A stretch of 11,053 bases of DNA from Chloroflexota bacterium (GCA_005881295.1 VBHS01000196.1:1-11053), one strand, 5' to 3'. Counted from the stretch's first letter, positions 1-7,275 are shown. Made by a program: numbers and translations. The notes: generated from the letters alone by a model not told the origin.

Positions 1-707
1 TTGGCCGCTGCCGCATTACCACCATCCGCCGGTTTAGCGTTATTATTGGAGCCATACTCGTACGCCGCGTTGATCTTGTGATATTGGCCTGAGCCGGGAG
101 GAATCTGCACCCATAGATCACGGGGAACAGAGATCAAAGTGGTATGGTGACTCTGGGGTAACAGACTCATTACCAGCATCGAATCGGTAAGGTACGCTCC
201 GTCATGACCACTACCACCAAAGCCCATCACGAGCAGGTTGACGCGATCACCGGTCCCCATATAGCTCGTCTGGGTACTCAGCGGCGACTGTGTAGAGATT
301 GCTGAACCAAAGGCCAGGACGCGCTGCGCCGTGGTAATGGTCAGAACGCCAATAATACATACGAGCAGCAGGACAACCAGGCTTGTTATCAAACAGCCTT
401 TACGGCGTCGCCGGGGTCGTTGCTGAGGAGTGCCTGGGGGCATTTGCCCTTGTTGTGGATAAGGATTACGCTGAACGCCAGGGGTGTTGGGATACTGCGG
501 CGTATAAGCTCCCCCTGGTGAAGCTTGTTGCCCTGCTTGCGGATAGGAAGAGTAAGGATATTGATATGGCCTGCGCTCAGATCGCTTAGATGGATCTTGA
601 AAACTGCCAAGAATCAATTTGTCACCCTGCCGGCCCTGTTGTGGAGCAGAGGAGTGTCGAACCGGATCGGTTGGATCGTCCTGGTTATTATATGGTTCGT
701 TTCGCAT
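1..707 (-). CDS. LytR-CpsA-Psr (LCP) family protein, N-terminal part, cut by window edge
   Basis: An open frame runs from ATG at 707 to the window edge without a stop (235 codons). Residues 1-100 are low-complexity and rich in Pro, Gln, Tyr and Arg, and end in a basic patch (PRRRRKG, about 98-104). One membrane helix follows at about 105-126. The LCP domain begins near residue 155 with VNLLVMGFGG, then TDSMLVMS (174-181), LISVPRDLWV (191-200) and KINAAYEYG (211-219). These match the family's conserved Asp, the PRD arginine and the KINxAY motif. LCP proteins are membrane-anchored enzymes that transfer lipid-linked glycopolymers to the cell wall or a comparable acceptor; the substrate here is unknown. 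An AAAGGA Shine-Dalgarno-like stretch lies just upstream of the ATG and supports this start. The C-terminal half, with the remaining conserved arginines, lies outside the window. The gene is on the same strand as the cox genes but is separated from them by 220 bases with a hairpin, so it is probably a separate unit. Confidence 0.85.
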   Translation of the reverse strand, partial: MRNEPYNNQDDPTDPVRHSSAPQQGRQGDKLILGSFQDPSKRSERRPYQYPYSSYPQAGQQASPGGAYTPQYPNTPGVQRNPYPQQGQMPPGTPQQRPRRRRKGCLITSLVVLLLVCIIGVLTITTAQRVLAFGSAISTQSPLSTQTSYMGTGDRVNLLVMGFGGSGHDGAYLTDSMLVMSLLPQSHHTTLISVPRDLWVQIPPGSGQYHKINAAYEYGSNNNAKPADGGNAAAA

Positions 708-852
708 CAATTATCCTTTTCCGGTGAATAAAGTTTATAATTTATTCGATATACTATTATAACGAAATACCCCACAACTTATCCCAAAAAAACACTCAAG
801 TTGCATAATTCTCTCCCCTTTGGAAGGAAAGAGAAGAAAACCACGTACCTTT

Positions 853-874
853 GGATGTAAGATACCTTACATCC
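853..874. repeat. Perfect 9-bp inverted repeat in the xdhC-LCP gap
   Basis: GGATGTAAG and CTTACATCC form a perfect 9-bp stem with a 4-base loop (ATAC). The element lies between the end of the xdhC-type gene (928) and the start of the LCP gene (707). No T-run follows directly on either strand; on the minus strand a pyrimidine-rich stretch starts about 12 bases later. It could be a weak terminator for the cox maturation operon or an operator for the LCP gene. The sequence alone does not decide. Confidence 0.5.
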
Positions 875-927
875 GGCTATATCTCTTTATTGTAATGACG
901 AATCAGAATAGATGAAGTTTCTCTTTT

Positions 928-1698
928 TTACTTTTTCCAGCTACTCGCTGCTGTACGATCTTTGCCATGCCGGGCGGCAACAATTTCGGCCATAATGGCG
1001 AGCGCCATTTCTTCTGGCGAAGTAGCTCCAATATTCAGGCCTATTGGGCCGTGAATGTGGGAAATTTGTTCATCCGTCAACCCCTGCTTCTTGAGACGCT
1101 CATTGCGCTCCTCACCAGTTTTGCGGCTGCCAATGGCGCCAACGTATCCTACCTGCCGTGACAGCACCACTTTCAACGTAGGTTCATCGAATTTAGGATC
1201 ATGTGTGAGGACAGCTACTGATGTTGACGGATTCAGATCCATTCTCTCCAATACCTCGTCCGGCCACTCAACGATAAGTTCGTCAGCATGCGGGAAACGC
1301 TCACGCGTGGCAAAGGCTGCGCGCGCATCGATAACCTCGACACGGTAATTGAGGGTCTTGGCAAAGGTCGTCAGTGGAATAGCGATATGGCCAGCGCCTA
1401 CAATAACCAGAGTTGGTGGAGGAGGAAAGCCCTCGATAAAAACATCATAAGTTTCCGTGCCGGTGGAGCCCTCGATAGTATAGGTATGGGTATCTGCTTC
1501 ACCATGCCAGATAGCATGGTCAGCGTCTTCAATGACCCTGGCATCAAGAGCTGCATTACCCAGTGTTCCATCGGTTCTCTTACCAGGAAAGACGAGGATT
1601 TTGGCGCCAACATGCTCAATTCCACGAACCACGGTTGCCATCGCCACGCCTTTTTCCTGGTTTAGCTGATCTCTCAACTTTTCATAGAGCTTACTCAT
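928..1698 (-). CDS. xdhC: XdhC/CoxF-family molybdenum hydroxylase maturation protein
   Basis: This 256-residue protein has an N-terminal XdhC/CoxI-like region (about 15-92) and a C-terminal XdhC Rossmann domain. The Rossmann domain has the glycine motif GAGHIA (101-106), the family stretch GAIGSRKTGEERNERL (187-202) and HGPIGLNIGATSPEE near 216-230. XdhC-type proteins bind the molybdenum cofactor and help its sulfuration and insertion into xanthine dehydrogenase or CODH-type large subunits in the cytoplasm. I use the ATG at 1698. An in-frame TTG at 1716 would add six residues but has no ribosome binding site, whereas AAGAGAAG precedes the ATG. The N-terminal region lacks the two cysteine motifs (GGCVE and CGG) usual in this family; both are present in the short protein immediately upstream. 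It is the last gene of the maturation operon. Assignment to the family is firm; CoxF versus CoxI is not. Confidence 0.85.
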   Translation of the reverse strand: MSKLYEKLRDQLNQEKGVAMATVVRGIEHVGAKILVFPGKRTDGTLGNAALDARVIEDADHAIWHGEADTHTYTIEGSTGTETYDVFIEGFPPPPTLVIVGAGHIAIPLTTFAKTLNYRVEVIDARAAFATRERFPHADELIVEWPDEVLERMDLNPSTSVAVLTHDPKFDEPTLKVVLSRQVGYVGAIGSRKTGEERNERLKKQGLTDEQISHIHGPIGLNIGATSPEEMALAIMAEIVAARHGKDRTAASSWKK

Positions 1699-1751
1699 GA
1701 CGTCTTCTCTTTTCAAAGCTATTCAGGTCTCAACATGCTAACACACACATT

Positions 1752-2069
1752 TCACCAGTCCAACCGTTCAACGAAGACATGAATGGTGCCCCCACATGCC
1801 AGGCCTATCTGCTCGATATTCTCTTCTTCGGTGATACCAAACTCTAGCATCTGTGGCTTCCCATTCTCAATGACCTCCATGGCTGTCTCGACGACCGCCG
1901 GCTCAACACAGCCACCGCTGACGGAACCGGCCAGCTCGCCAGTTTCACTGACCGCCAGTTTAGCGCCTGGTCTGCGGGTCGCAGAACCAGCCATAGAGAC
2001 TACAGTAGCGACAGCCACGCGTTCACCACGCTCACGCCAGCGCTCAATATCAGTCAGTACATCTCTCAT
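1752..2069 (-). CDS. Short XdhC/CoxI-domain protein
   Basis: This 105-residue protein is a stand-alone N-terminal XdhC/CoxI domain. Visible motifs are VAVATVV (18-24), GSATRRPGAK (28-37), GSVSGGCVE (48-56, Cys54) and ACGGTIHVFVE (91-101, Cys92). Full XdhC proteins are about 250-350 residues, with this domain followed by a Rossmann domain. Here the protein ends naturally with TGA right after the first domain, and the Rossmann domain is in the next gene, 53 bases downstream. The start ATG at 2069 has GGAG seven bases upstream. By family knowledge the conserved cysteines take part in cofactor binding or sulfur handling during maturation of molybdenum hydroxylases. It probably works with the downstream XdhC-type protein as a two-part unit, which is an inference from order and from the complementary motifs. 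It is not a truncation remnant in any obvious way: start, ribosome site and stop are all clean. Confidence 0.8.
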   Translation of the reverse strand: MRDVLTDIERWRERGERVAVATVVSMAGSATRRPGAKLAVSETGELAGSVSGGCVEPAVVETAMEVIENGKPQMLEFGITEEENIEQIGLACGGTIHVFVERLDW

Positions 2070-2136
2070 AGCAAATCTCCATTTCTATCTCTTGCTTCGT
2101 CGCCTGCGGCGCCAGGAAAAGGGTGCATAGCCGTGG

Positions 2137-3498
2137 CTACTGCTTGCCTGTTTTCGTCCACGCAGCAACGGCTTTACGCCGTTTGGCAGCGCTGCGTTCC
2201 GGGCGGCTATCATCGATTGTCGCCAAAAGATTACCAAGGTTGATCAAGCTATCCAGGTTATGGGCCGGCAAAAAATTGTCGATATATGGTAATGCCGTCC
2301 TCATGCCGATGGTCAATGGCCGGTAATCAGGCGAGCCAAGGAGGGGATTAAGCCAGATCAGCCGGTGACAACTGTGTTGCAAGCGGTCCATCTCGACCTC
2401 GAGCACACCTGCTTCACCGCGGTCCCAACCATCGCTAATCACCAGGACCACAGCGCCCCGTCCAAGGACGCGTCTAGCCCAATAATGATTAAAGTAATGC
2501 AGCGCATCCCCAATGCGTGTCCCCCCTGACCAGTCCTGTACAGACCTGGAAACATCGCGTACGGCATCATCAACGTCGCGCTTTTTCAGCTGACGAGTGA
2601 TACGCGTCAGGCGCGTACCAAAAACAAACGCTTCGACATTCATTAAACCATTGGAAATGGTATGAATGAAATGCAACAACAAGCGCGAATACAGACTCAT
2701 CGAGCCACTGATGTCGCAGATAATAACTAGCGGGCGTGGCTTTTGTTTGGTTTCACGCCAGGTCAGTTCGAGGATTTCAGCGCCGTATTTGAGGTTTCGA
2801 CGCACGATGCGACGCATATCGGGATACGAACCCTTACGGGAAGGGGCCTTACGGTGCGTTGGACGCTGCCCCAGGTGCCAGCGCATCTCCGCCATCAGCT
2901 TTTTGGCCTCCTGCACCTCTTCCCACGTGAAAGACTCGAAATCTTTTTTCCTGAGCATCTCAATAGCACTGTAGGCTGTTCCCTGTGGCTGTGCTTTGTC
3001 GTCGTCGTCGTCTTCGTCGATACGCTCATGCGCTCGACGAGGTCGTTCACTCTGGCGCATCTCAGATCGCAAGTCTTTGCGCTGCTGCTCGTTTGCATTC
3101 AAGTGCTCGGCCAATCTTTTGCGCTCAGAGGGTGGAAGGCGCATCTGCCGCTCGTCGCGTTTTGCCGCTCCCCTTGGATTCTCACCCTTATTATTTTGAC
3201 GGTCCCGCATATACCAATAATAGAGAAACATCTGGTTAAAGAGCGCTTCTTGCTCGTGCTTTGCCAGCAGAGAGCATTTGAGCGTGTTATAAAAGTCCTC
3301 TTTATTGGTGATATCGACATATTTCAGTGTCTCGGCAAGATCAAGCATCTTGCGTGGCCCTACATCGATACCTACTTCCCAGAGGATGCGGCCAAATTCA
3401 GTCAGGCGATAGAGCAAGCGCTCACCGCGCTCCAGTTCCAGCGGACGCAGCGGGTTATCAGTAAAGTAATGCCCATTCTCCAAAGGTTCTACGCTCAT
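2137..3498 (-). CDS. coxE: CoxE-like VWA domain protein
   Basis: This 453-residue protein has a helical N-terminal part (1-150), a charged linker with an acidic run (DEDDDDDK, 161-168), and a von Willebrand A domain from about 255 to 415. The metal-binding MIDAS residues are complete: DISGS (Asp262, Ser264, Ser266), Thr327 in SGGTRIGDAL, and Asp356 in ISDGWD. The WLNPL stretch near 382-386 is typical of CoxE. CoxE proteins act as partners of the MoxR-type ATPase CoxD in the cytoplasm, in post-translational assembly of the [CuSMoO2] centre of CO dehydrogenase and probably of related hydroxylases. The ATG at 3498 is only two bases after the coxD stop, so translation is very likely coupled; a GGGGAG lies ten bases upstream, inside the end of coxD. 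The 253-residue frame on the opposite strand over this region is only a shadow. Confidence 0.9.
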   Translation of the reverse strand: MSVEPLENGHYFTDNPLRPLELERGERLLYRLTEFGRILWEVGIDVGPRKMLDLAETLKYVDITNKEDFYNTLKCSLLAKHEQEALFNQMFLYYWYMRDRQNNKGENPRGAAKRDERQMRLPPSERKRLAEHLNANEQQRKDLRSEMRQSERPRRAHERIDEDDDDDKAQPQGTAYSAIEMLRKKDFESFTWEEVQEAKKLMAEMRWHLGQRPTHRKAPSRKGSYPDMRRIVRRNLKYGAEILELTWRETKQKPRPLVIICDISGSMSLYSRLLLHFIHTISNGLMNVEAFVFGTRLTRITRQLKKRDVDDAVRDVSRSVQDWSGGTRIGDALHYFNHYWARRVLGRGAVVLVISDGWDRGEAGVLEVEMDRLQHSCHRLIWLNPLLGSPDYRPLTIGMRTALPYIDNFLPAHNLDSLINLGNLLATIDDSRPERSAAKRRKAVAAWTKTGKQ

Positions 3499-3500
3499 GG

Positions 3501-4415
3501 TTAAGAGGCTCCCCGCGCCTTCTGCACAACTTTGAAAAGGTCATTACCACCGACTTTTAGCACGTCGTCCTGATATTTGAGCAGCGCTCCCAATGTATCG
3601 CGCACAGGGCCTTCAACCAGCTCCAGCTGGTTGAGTGCCAGCAAGGAGCTAATCCAGTCCAGGGTTTCAGCAACACCGGGCGCTTTATACAGATCGACAC
3701 TGCGCAACTCGCGCACAAAGTAACACACCTGCTTGGCCAGTTTTTCGGGTACGCCTGGCATGCGAGCCAGCACGATCGAGTATTCTTTTTCCAATGTGGG
3801 AAAATCGATCCAGTAGTAGAGACAACGCCTGCGTAAAGCATCATGAATCTCGCGTGTACGGTTTGAAGTGATGATCACTACCGGCGGCTCTTTGGCTTTG
3901 ACCGTACCTATCTCTGGGATCGTGATTTGGAAGTCTGAGAGCAATTCAAGGAGATATGCCTCAAACTCTTCGTCACTACGATCCAGTTCATCAATTAGAA
4001 GCACTGGCGTTTTGGCATTTGACGCATCGATAGCCTGGAGTAGAGGACGCTTCATCAGGAAATCTGGCCCGAATATCTCTGTGAGTTCTTCCTGACGGTT
4101 AATGCCTCCTGCCTCCATCAGCCGTATATGCAACATCTGGCGTGTATAGTTCCATTCATAAACGGCCGTACTGATATCGATCCCTTCATAACATTGCAGA
4201 CGTATCAGTTGCGTGTCGAGGGCAGCGGCCAACACTTTAGCTATTTCCGTCTTACCGACACCGGGCTCACCTTCTAACAAAAGCGGCTTACGTCGTTTGA
4301 GAGCCAGGAACACTGCCGTTGCCAGGCTACGATCGGCGATATAACTCTGGGCAAACATTGCCCTCTGCACATCTTCTATTGTATCAAAGTTCGAAAACTG
4401 TTGTTCCTGCTCCAA
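3501..4415 (-). CDS. coxD: CoxD, MoxR-type AAA+ ATPase
   Basis: This AAA+ ATPase has 304 residues from the start chosen here. Visible motifs are Walker A GEPGVGKT (49-56), Walker B VLLIDELD (138-145, Asp142 and Glu143), sensor-1 Asn185 in ITSNRTREIHDALRRRC, and the arginine-finger candidates 195-197. The MoxR-type lid follows. CoxD is a membrane-associated or cytoplasmic chaperone-like ATPase that, with CoxE, completes the bimetallic cluster of the CODH large subunit after folding. I choose TTG at 4415. GGAGG sits five bases upstream, and a good promoter has its -10 box at 4473-4478. An in-frame ATG at 4472 touches that -10 box, would lie upstream of the expected transcript start, and has no ribosome site; its 19 extra residues resemble nothing conserved. 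Should the ATG be used instead, all positions shift by 19. The stop is two bases before coxE. Confidence 0.88.
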   Translation of the reverse strand: MEQEQQFSNFDTIEDVQRAMFAQSYIADRSLATAVFLALKRRKPLLLEGEPGVGKTEIAKVLAAALDTQLIRLQCYEGIDISTAVYEWNYTRQMLHIRLMEAGGINRQEELTEIFGPDFLMKRPLLQAIDASNAKTPVLLIDELDRSDEEFEAYLLELLSDFQITIPEIGTVKAKEPPVVIITSNRTREIHDALRRRCLYYWIDFPTLEKEYSIVLARMPGVPEKLAKQVCYFVRELRSVDLYKAPGVAETLDWISSLLALNQLELVEGPVRDTLGALLKYQDDVLKVGGNDLFKVVQKARGAS

Positions 4416-4420
4416 ATGGG

Positions 4421-4425
4421 CCTCC
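4421..4425 (-). promoter_or_regulatory. Ribosome binding site deciding the coxD start
   Basis: The minus strand reads TTTTTTTGGAGGCCCATTTG. GGAGG lies five bases before the TTG at 4415, the best Shine-Dalgarno match in the coxD 5' region. The alternative ATG at 4472 has nothing comparable. Confidence 0.65.
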
Positions 4426-4437
4426 AAAAAAATGAAT

Positions 4438-4455
4438 TTGTGCTTTCCAGCACAA
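4438..4455 (-). promoter_or_regulatory. Hairpin with GNRA loop plus T-run in the coxD leader
   Basis: On the minus strand TTGTGCT and AGCACAA form a perfect 7-bp stem closed by GGAA, a GNRA-type tetraloop. It is followed by ATTCA and a run of seven T, and then directly by the GGAGG of coxD. The arrangement (promoter, hairpin, T-run, ribosome site) is that of a small attenuator or an RNA stability/translation-control element. The stem is short, so termination would be partial at most. Confidence 0.5.
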
Positions 4456-4472
4456 GGAAGTGTAACACTCAT

Positions 4473-4502
4473 ATTCTATGCTATAGATAGTGAAGTTATC
4501 AA
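4473..4502 (-). promoter_or_regulatory. Sigma-70-type promoter of the coxD operon
   Basis: On the minus strand a -35 box TTGATA (4502-4497, five of six consensus) is separated by 18 bases from a -10 box TAGAAT (4478-4473, five of six consensus). Transcription would begin near 4466, giving a leader of about 50 bases before the TTG start of coxD. The promoter lies just downstream of the terminator-like hairpin at 4527-4585, as expected for an independent unit. Confidence 0.55.
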
Positions 4503-4526
4503 GTTGGACAGTTTTCATGAGGCGAA

Positions 4527-4585
4527 GCATAAAGAAGAGAGACGCCCATCCTTCATCGTCGGATGGGCGTCTCTCTTCTTTATGC
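4527..4585. terminator. Perfect 25-bp hairpin, likely intrinsic terminator of the aminopeptidase gene
   Basis: Bases 4527-4551 and 4561-4585 are perfect reverse complements (25 bp) around a 9-base loop, TTCATCGTC. The loop-proximal part is GC-rich (GACGCCCATCC) and the outer part is A-rich on one arm and T-rich on the other (TCTCTTCTTT). The symmetric design acts as a GC stem followed by U-rich RNA in either direction. It begins 9 bases after the aminopeptidase stop on the minus strand. No convergent plus-strand gene lies on the other side, so the symmetry is more than that one gene needs. Confidence 0.75.
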
Positions 4586-4594
4586 TCAACCTTC

Positions 4595-5701
4595 TCACAC
4601 TACAATTTTGCCCTCTTTCAAAAACAACACATCATCCACCCACACTTCACCTTTTTGACGCAGATCACAGACCATATCCCAATGCAATGCAGATTGATTC
4701 ACACCGCCTGTCTCAGGATAGCTCGCGCCCAGAGCAAGATGAACCGTTCCACCCATCTTCTCATCAAACAACACATTCTTTGTGCTCCGATCGACACGGG
4801 CATTGTTGCCAAAGGCAAACTCACCAAGGTAGCGAGCGCCCGCATCTATCTCCAGCATATGCTCAAGGTATGCCTGGCCCTGGCGTGCGCTTGCTTCAAC
4901 TACTTTCCCCTCGCGGAACACCAGGCGCACTCCTTCAATCGTACGGCCATCGTATGACGCCGGAATGTCAAACTGAATCACACCATTGGCACTGTCCTCA
5001 ACCGGCCCTGTAAAGAACTCCCCACTGGGAAAGTTGCGCTTCCCATTGCTGTTGATAAACATGCGGTTTTCAATAGAGAGCGTCAGGTCTGTCCCATCTC
5101 CCTGGATGCGCACCTCTTTCTTCCCAACAAGCCAATCCACCAGGCGTTGCTGCTGCGCGGACAGCTCATTCCAGCGGGCGATAGGGTCAGGGTCATTGAG
5201 AAAACACACATCAAAGACAAATTCTTCAAAATCGTGCAGGGACATTTCCGCATCCTGTGCATACCCACTGGTGGGATATAGCGTCGATGACCAGCGAAAC
5301 GTTCCGGCCTGCTCGCGTTTTCGCGCAACCTCGGAGATATCTCGCAAAGCCGAGCGCCGCCGCGACACCTGCTCAGGCTTTACACCACTGAGTGCCTTTG
5401 TGTTACTGCGCGAAGCAATAAAAAGCCGGGCGTCACAGTATGCTGCTACCGCAGTCAACACAGGCGATTTCTTGGTGAGCTGCTGCTCGTTGCCTTCACG
5501 TAAAAGTATCTCTTCAAGGCTTTCCAGGTCTATCAGCGGCAAGGGATGAGCGCCCACACGAAGAATTTCACGGTAAACAGCCTCTACAAGAGGAGCCGCC
5601 AGCGGAGTCGCGTGAATTGCAACGGTTTCGCCCGCTTTAATGTACAAAGAATAATGCACGAGCGTATGCGCCCAGCGCTCTATACGAATATCTTGCATCA
5701 T
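4595..5701 (-). CDS. M29-family metallo-aminopeptidase (AmpS/AmpT type)
   Basis: This 368-residue protein has the usual length for peptidase family M29, cytoplasmic dimetal aminopeptidases that remove N-terminal residues from peptides. The metal-ligand set can be seen in the C-terminal half: Glu228 in PSGEFFTGP, Glu294 in RYLGEFAFG, His321 in GGTVHLALG with Tyr328 seven residues on, and His340 and Asp342 in SALHWDMVCDL. All expected ligands are present, so it should be active. The start ATG at 5701 has AAGGA eight bases upstream; a longer open frame upstream to 5863 crosses the promoter region and has no such support. A weak promoter candidate is TTGTTA (5763-5758), 17 bases, TGTACT (5740-5735). 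It diverges from the membrane-protein gene and ends at the strong hairpin 4527-4585. It has no known role in cox biology; its place between coxM and coxD looks accidental. Confidence 0.9.
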   Translation of the reverse strand: MMQDIRIERWAHTLVHYSLYIKAGETVAIHATPLAAPLVEAVYREILRVGAHPLPLIDLESLEEILLREGNEQQLTKKSPVLTAVAAYCDARLFIASRSNTKALSGVKPEQVSRRRSALRDISEVARKREQAGTFRWSSTLYPTSGYAQDAEMSLHDFEEFVFDVCFLNDPDPIARWNELSAQQQRLVDWLVGKKEVRIQGDGTDLTLSIENRMFINSNGKRNFPSGEFFTGPVEDSANGVIQFDIPASYDGRTIEGVRLVFREGKVVEASARQGQAYLEHMLEIDAGARYLGEFAFGNNARVDRSTKNVLFDEKMGGTVHLALGASYPETGGVNQSALHWDMVCDLRQKGEVWVDDVLFLKEGKIVV

Positions 5702-5734
5702 AGAAATTGTCCTTCTCGCAATTAACAGAGTAAG

Positions 5735-5763
5735 AGTACAACCATAGTAGCATACGTTAACAA
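5735..5763 (-). promoter_or_regulatory. Candidate promoter of the aminopeptidase gene
   Basis: On the minus strand TTGTTA (5763-5758) and TGTACT (5740-5735) each match four of six consensus bases and are separated by 17 bases. They lie 34 bases upstream of the start codon. The spacing is good and the boxes are weak. Confidence 0.35.
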
Positions 5764-5871
5764 GGGCTGGATAACTTGTATTAGCAAGCTCGATCAGCGC
5801 GGGCCCTTGACATGAACTACTATACTTGACACAGAGTGATAGCACAAAATGATCGTACGACACAAATTAAA

Positions 5872-7266
5872 ATGTACCAGTTTGCCAGGAAAAACTATTT
5901 GCCTCTGCTGATACTGATCAGTAGTATCGTATTTTTGATCACATCCTTCATCTATGTCCAGTTTTCCTCTCCCCCCTCTGGCGATGAACCACACTACTTG
6001 ATCATCAGCCAGACCCTGCTCAAATATCACTCTCTCAACGTGATGTTAGACTATAGCAACGGCGATTATCACGCCTTTTATCCATATACTATCGATCCCC
6101 ACCTCTCCTATGGCGCGCATGGCCAACTTATGCCGTTACATAGCATTGGAGCGCCCATTTTATGGCTCCTGCCATTCTATGTGCTTGGAAGGCTTGGAGC
6201 AGTTTTTTTTATATCTTTGCTCTCAATATTGATTATTGTGAACATTTACAAGTTACTAATAACAATGAACATTGGCGCTACATACGCTTTCGTTGTCAGC
6301 ATGGCTTATGCCATCGCTTCGCCCGTGTATCTGTATTCACACCTCACCTTTATAGAACCCGTGGGTGCGCTGATTTGCATTTATGTACTCAGGAAAATAT
6401 TACAAAAAGAACGTACGCTTACCGAAGTGATCGTAAGTTCCCTTCTCTTGAGCATCCTACCCTGGGTGCACATCCGTTTTGCCTATTTTGAGCTGGTCTT
6501 ATTTTTCGCTTTGCTCTTTAGAATCTATGAACAGAACCAGCTAAAGCATTTCAAATATTACGCCTGCCTCCTCTTACCCGTGACAATTTCCTTCCTAGCA
6601 TATGAAATATATACCTACTCATTTTGGGGAACATTGAATCCTGGCGCGATCGAAATGAACGATATCCACCACAACAGCAGCCCCTTTGCCGCGGCTCCTT
6701 TCAATGCAATGTTAGGCATTTTCTTAGATCAGCAGTATGGCTTTCTGATCAATTTTCCCATCTTTATCTTGCTTTTTCCAGGTATATTTTTAGCGATAAA
6801 AAACCATTGTACCCGCTATAATCTCTTAATGCTCATCTTGACCGTTCCTTACATACTCCTATTTGCGTCAATTAATAACTGGACAGGCGGTTGGTCTCCT
6901 CCAGCACGTTTAATCTTCGTTCTCCTCCCGCTTTATTCATTCTACCTGGCCTCTGCGCTGCAGCAAATCAACTCCCTATTTGCGTGTCTCGTCGTAGCGG
7001 CTACCACACTGTATGGGCTTACTTATAACATATTATCTCTTTCACCGGCTCTCAATAGCTTCAATTCTCCAACAGGATATAATAGGACCATCCTCCACCT
7101 ACAATTGTTCAACTTTCGTTTAACAGATATATTGCCTTCCATGTTTTTAGCCAATCAAGCAAGCCTTTTTGTGCTCTGGGTCGTCATATTTGCTGGCCTG
7201 TCAGGCTCATTGATACTCTCTCAAAGATTGAAAAGATGGCCAGCTGTGCCCCATGATCATCATTAG
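5872..7266 (+). CDS. Polytopic membrane protein, GT-C-like glycosyltransferase candidate
   Basis: This 464-residue protein has about ten or more hydrophobic helices. The first is at about 9-31. It is followed by a long outside loop with SGDEPHYL (36-43, Asp38-Glu39), the acidic loop-1 motif found in GT-C-fold (PMT/ArnT-like) enzymes, which move sugars from polyprenyl-phosphate donors. Other loop features are PLHSIGAP (88-95) and NNWTGGWSPPAR near 335-346. The substrate cannot be read from the sequence. The start is uncertain: GTG at 5836 is in frame and would add 12 residues, but neither it nor the ATG at 5872 has a ribosome site. It is the only clear plus-strand gene in the window and is visibly AT-richer than the cox genes, with more A/T-ending codons, which suggests a separate origin. 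It ends at the hairpin 7276-7335, convergent with coxM. It could also be a non-enzymatic membrane protein of the same fold. Confidence 0.8.
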   Translation: MYQFARKNYLPLLILISSIVFLITSFIYVQFSSPPSGDEPHYLIISQTLLKYHSLNVMLDYSNGDYHAFYPYTIDPHLSYGAHGQLMPLHSIGAPILWLLPFYVLGRLGAVFFISLLSILIIVNIYKLLITMNIGATYAFVVSMAYAIASPVYLYSHLTFIEPVGALICIYVLRKILQKERTLTEVIVSSLLLSILPWVHIRFAYFELVLFFALLFRIYEQNQLKHFKYYACLLLPVTISFLAYEIYTYSFWGTLNPGAIEMNDIHHNSSPFAAAPFNAMLGIFLDQQYGFLINFPIFILLFPGIFLAIKNHCTRYNLLMLILTVPYILLFASINNWTGGWSPPARLIFVLLPLYSFYLASALQQINSLFACLVVAATTLYGLTYNILSLSPALNSFNSPTGYNRTILHLQLFNFRLTDILPSMFLANQASLFVLWVVIFAGLSGSLILSQRLKRWPAVPHDHH

Positions 7267-7275
7267 GCTCTAAAC

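Noticed and set aside
756..761. Exact TATAAT on the minus strand as an LCP gene promoter
   Set aside because: No acceptable -35 box lies 15-20 bases upstream and there is no extended -10 motif. In this AT-rich gap the match may be chance.
2743..3504. Long plus-strand open frame (253 codons) opposite coxE
   Set aside because: It lies wholly antisense to a gene with full VWA motifs, and its protein shows no recognisable domain. It arises from the codon bias of coxE.
5807..5831. Two TTGACA copies (5807-5812 and 5826-5831) as tandem promoters for the membrane-protein gene
   Set aside because: Neither has a convincing -10 box at 16-18 bases; the best is AATGAT after the second copy. TATACT at 5821 lies too close to the first copy.
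5702..5863. Extended N-terminus of the aminopeptidase from the ATG at 5863
   Set aside because: The extra 54 residues are not part of the M29 fold and cover the likely promoter. The ATG at 5701 has a good ribosome site.
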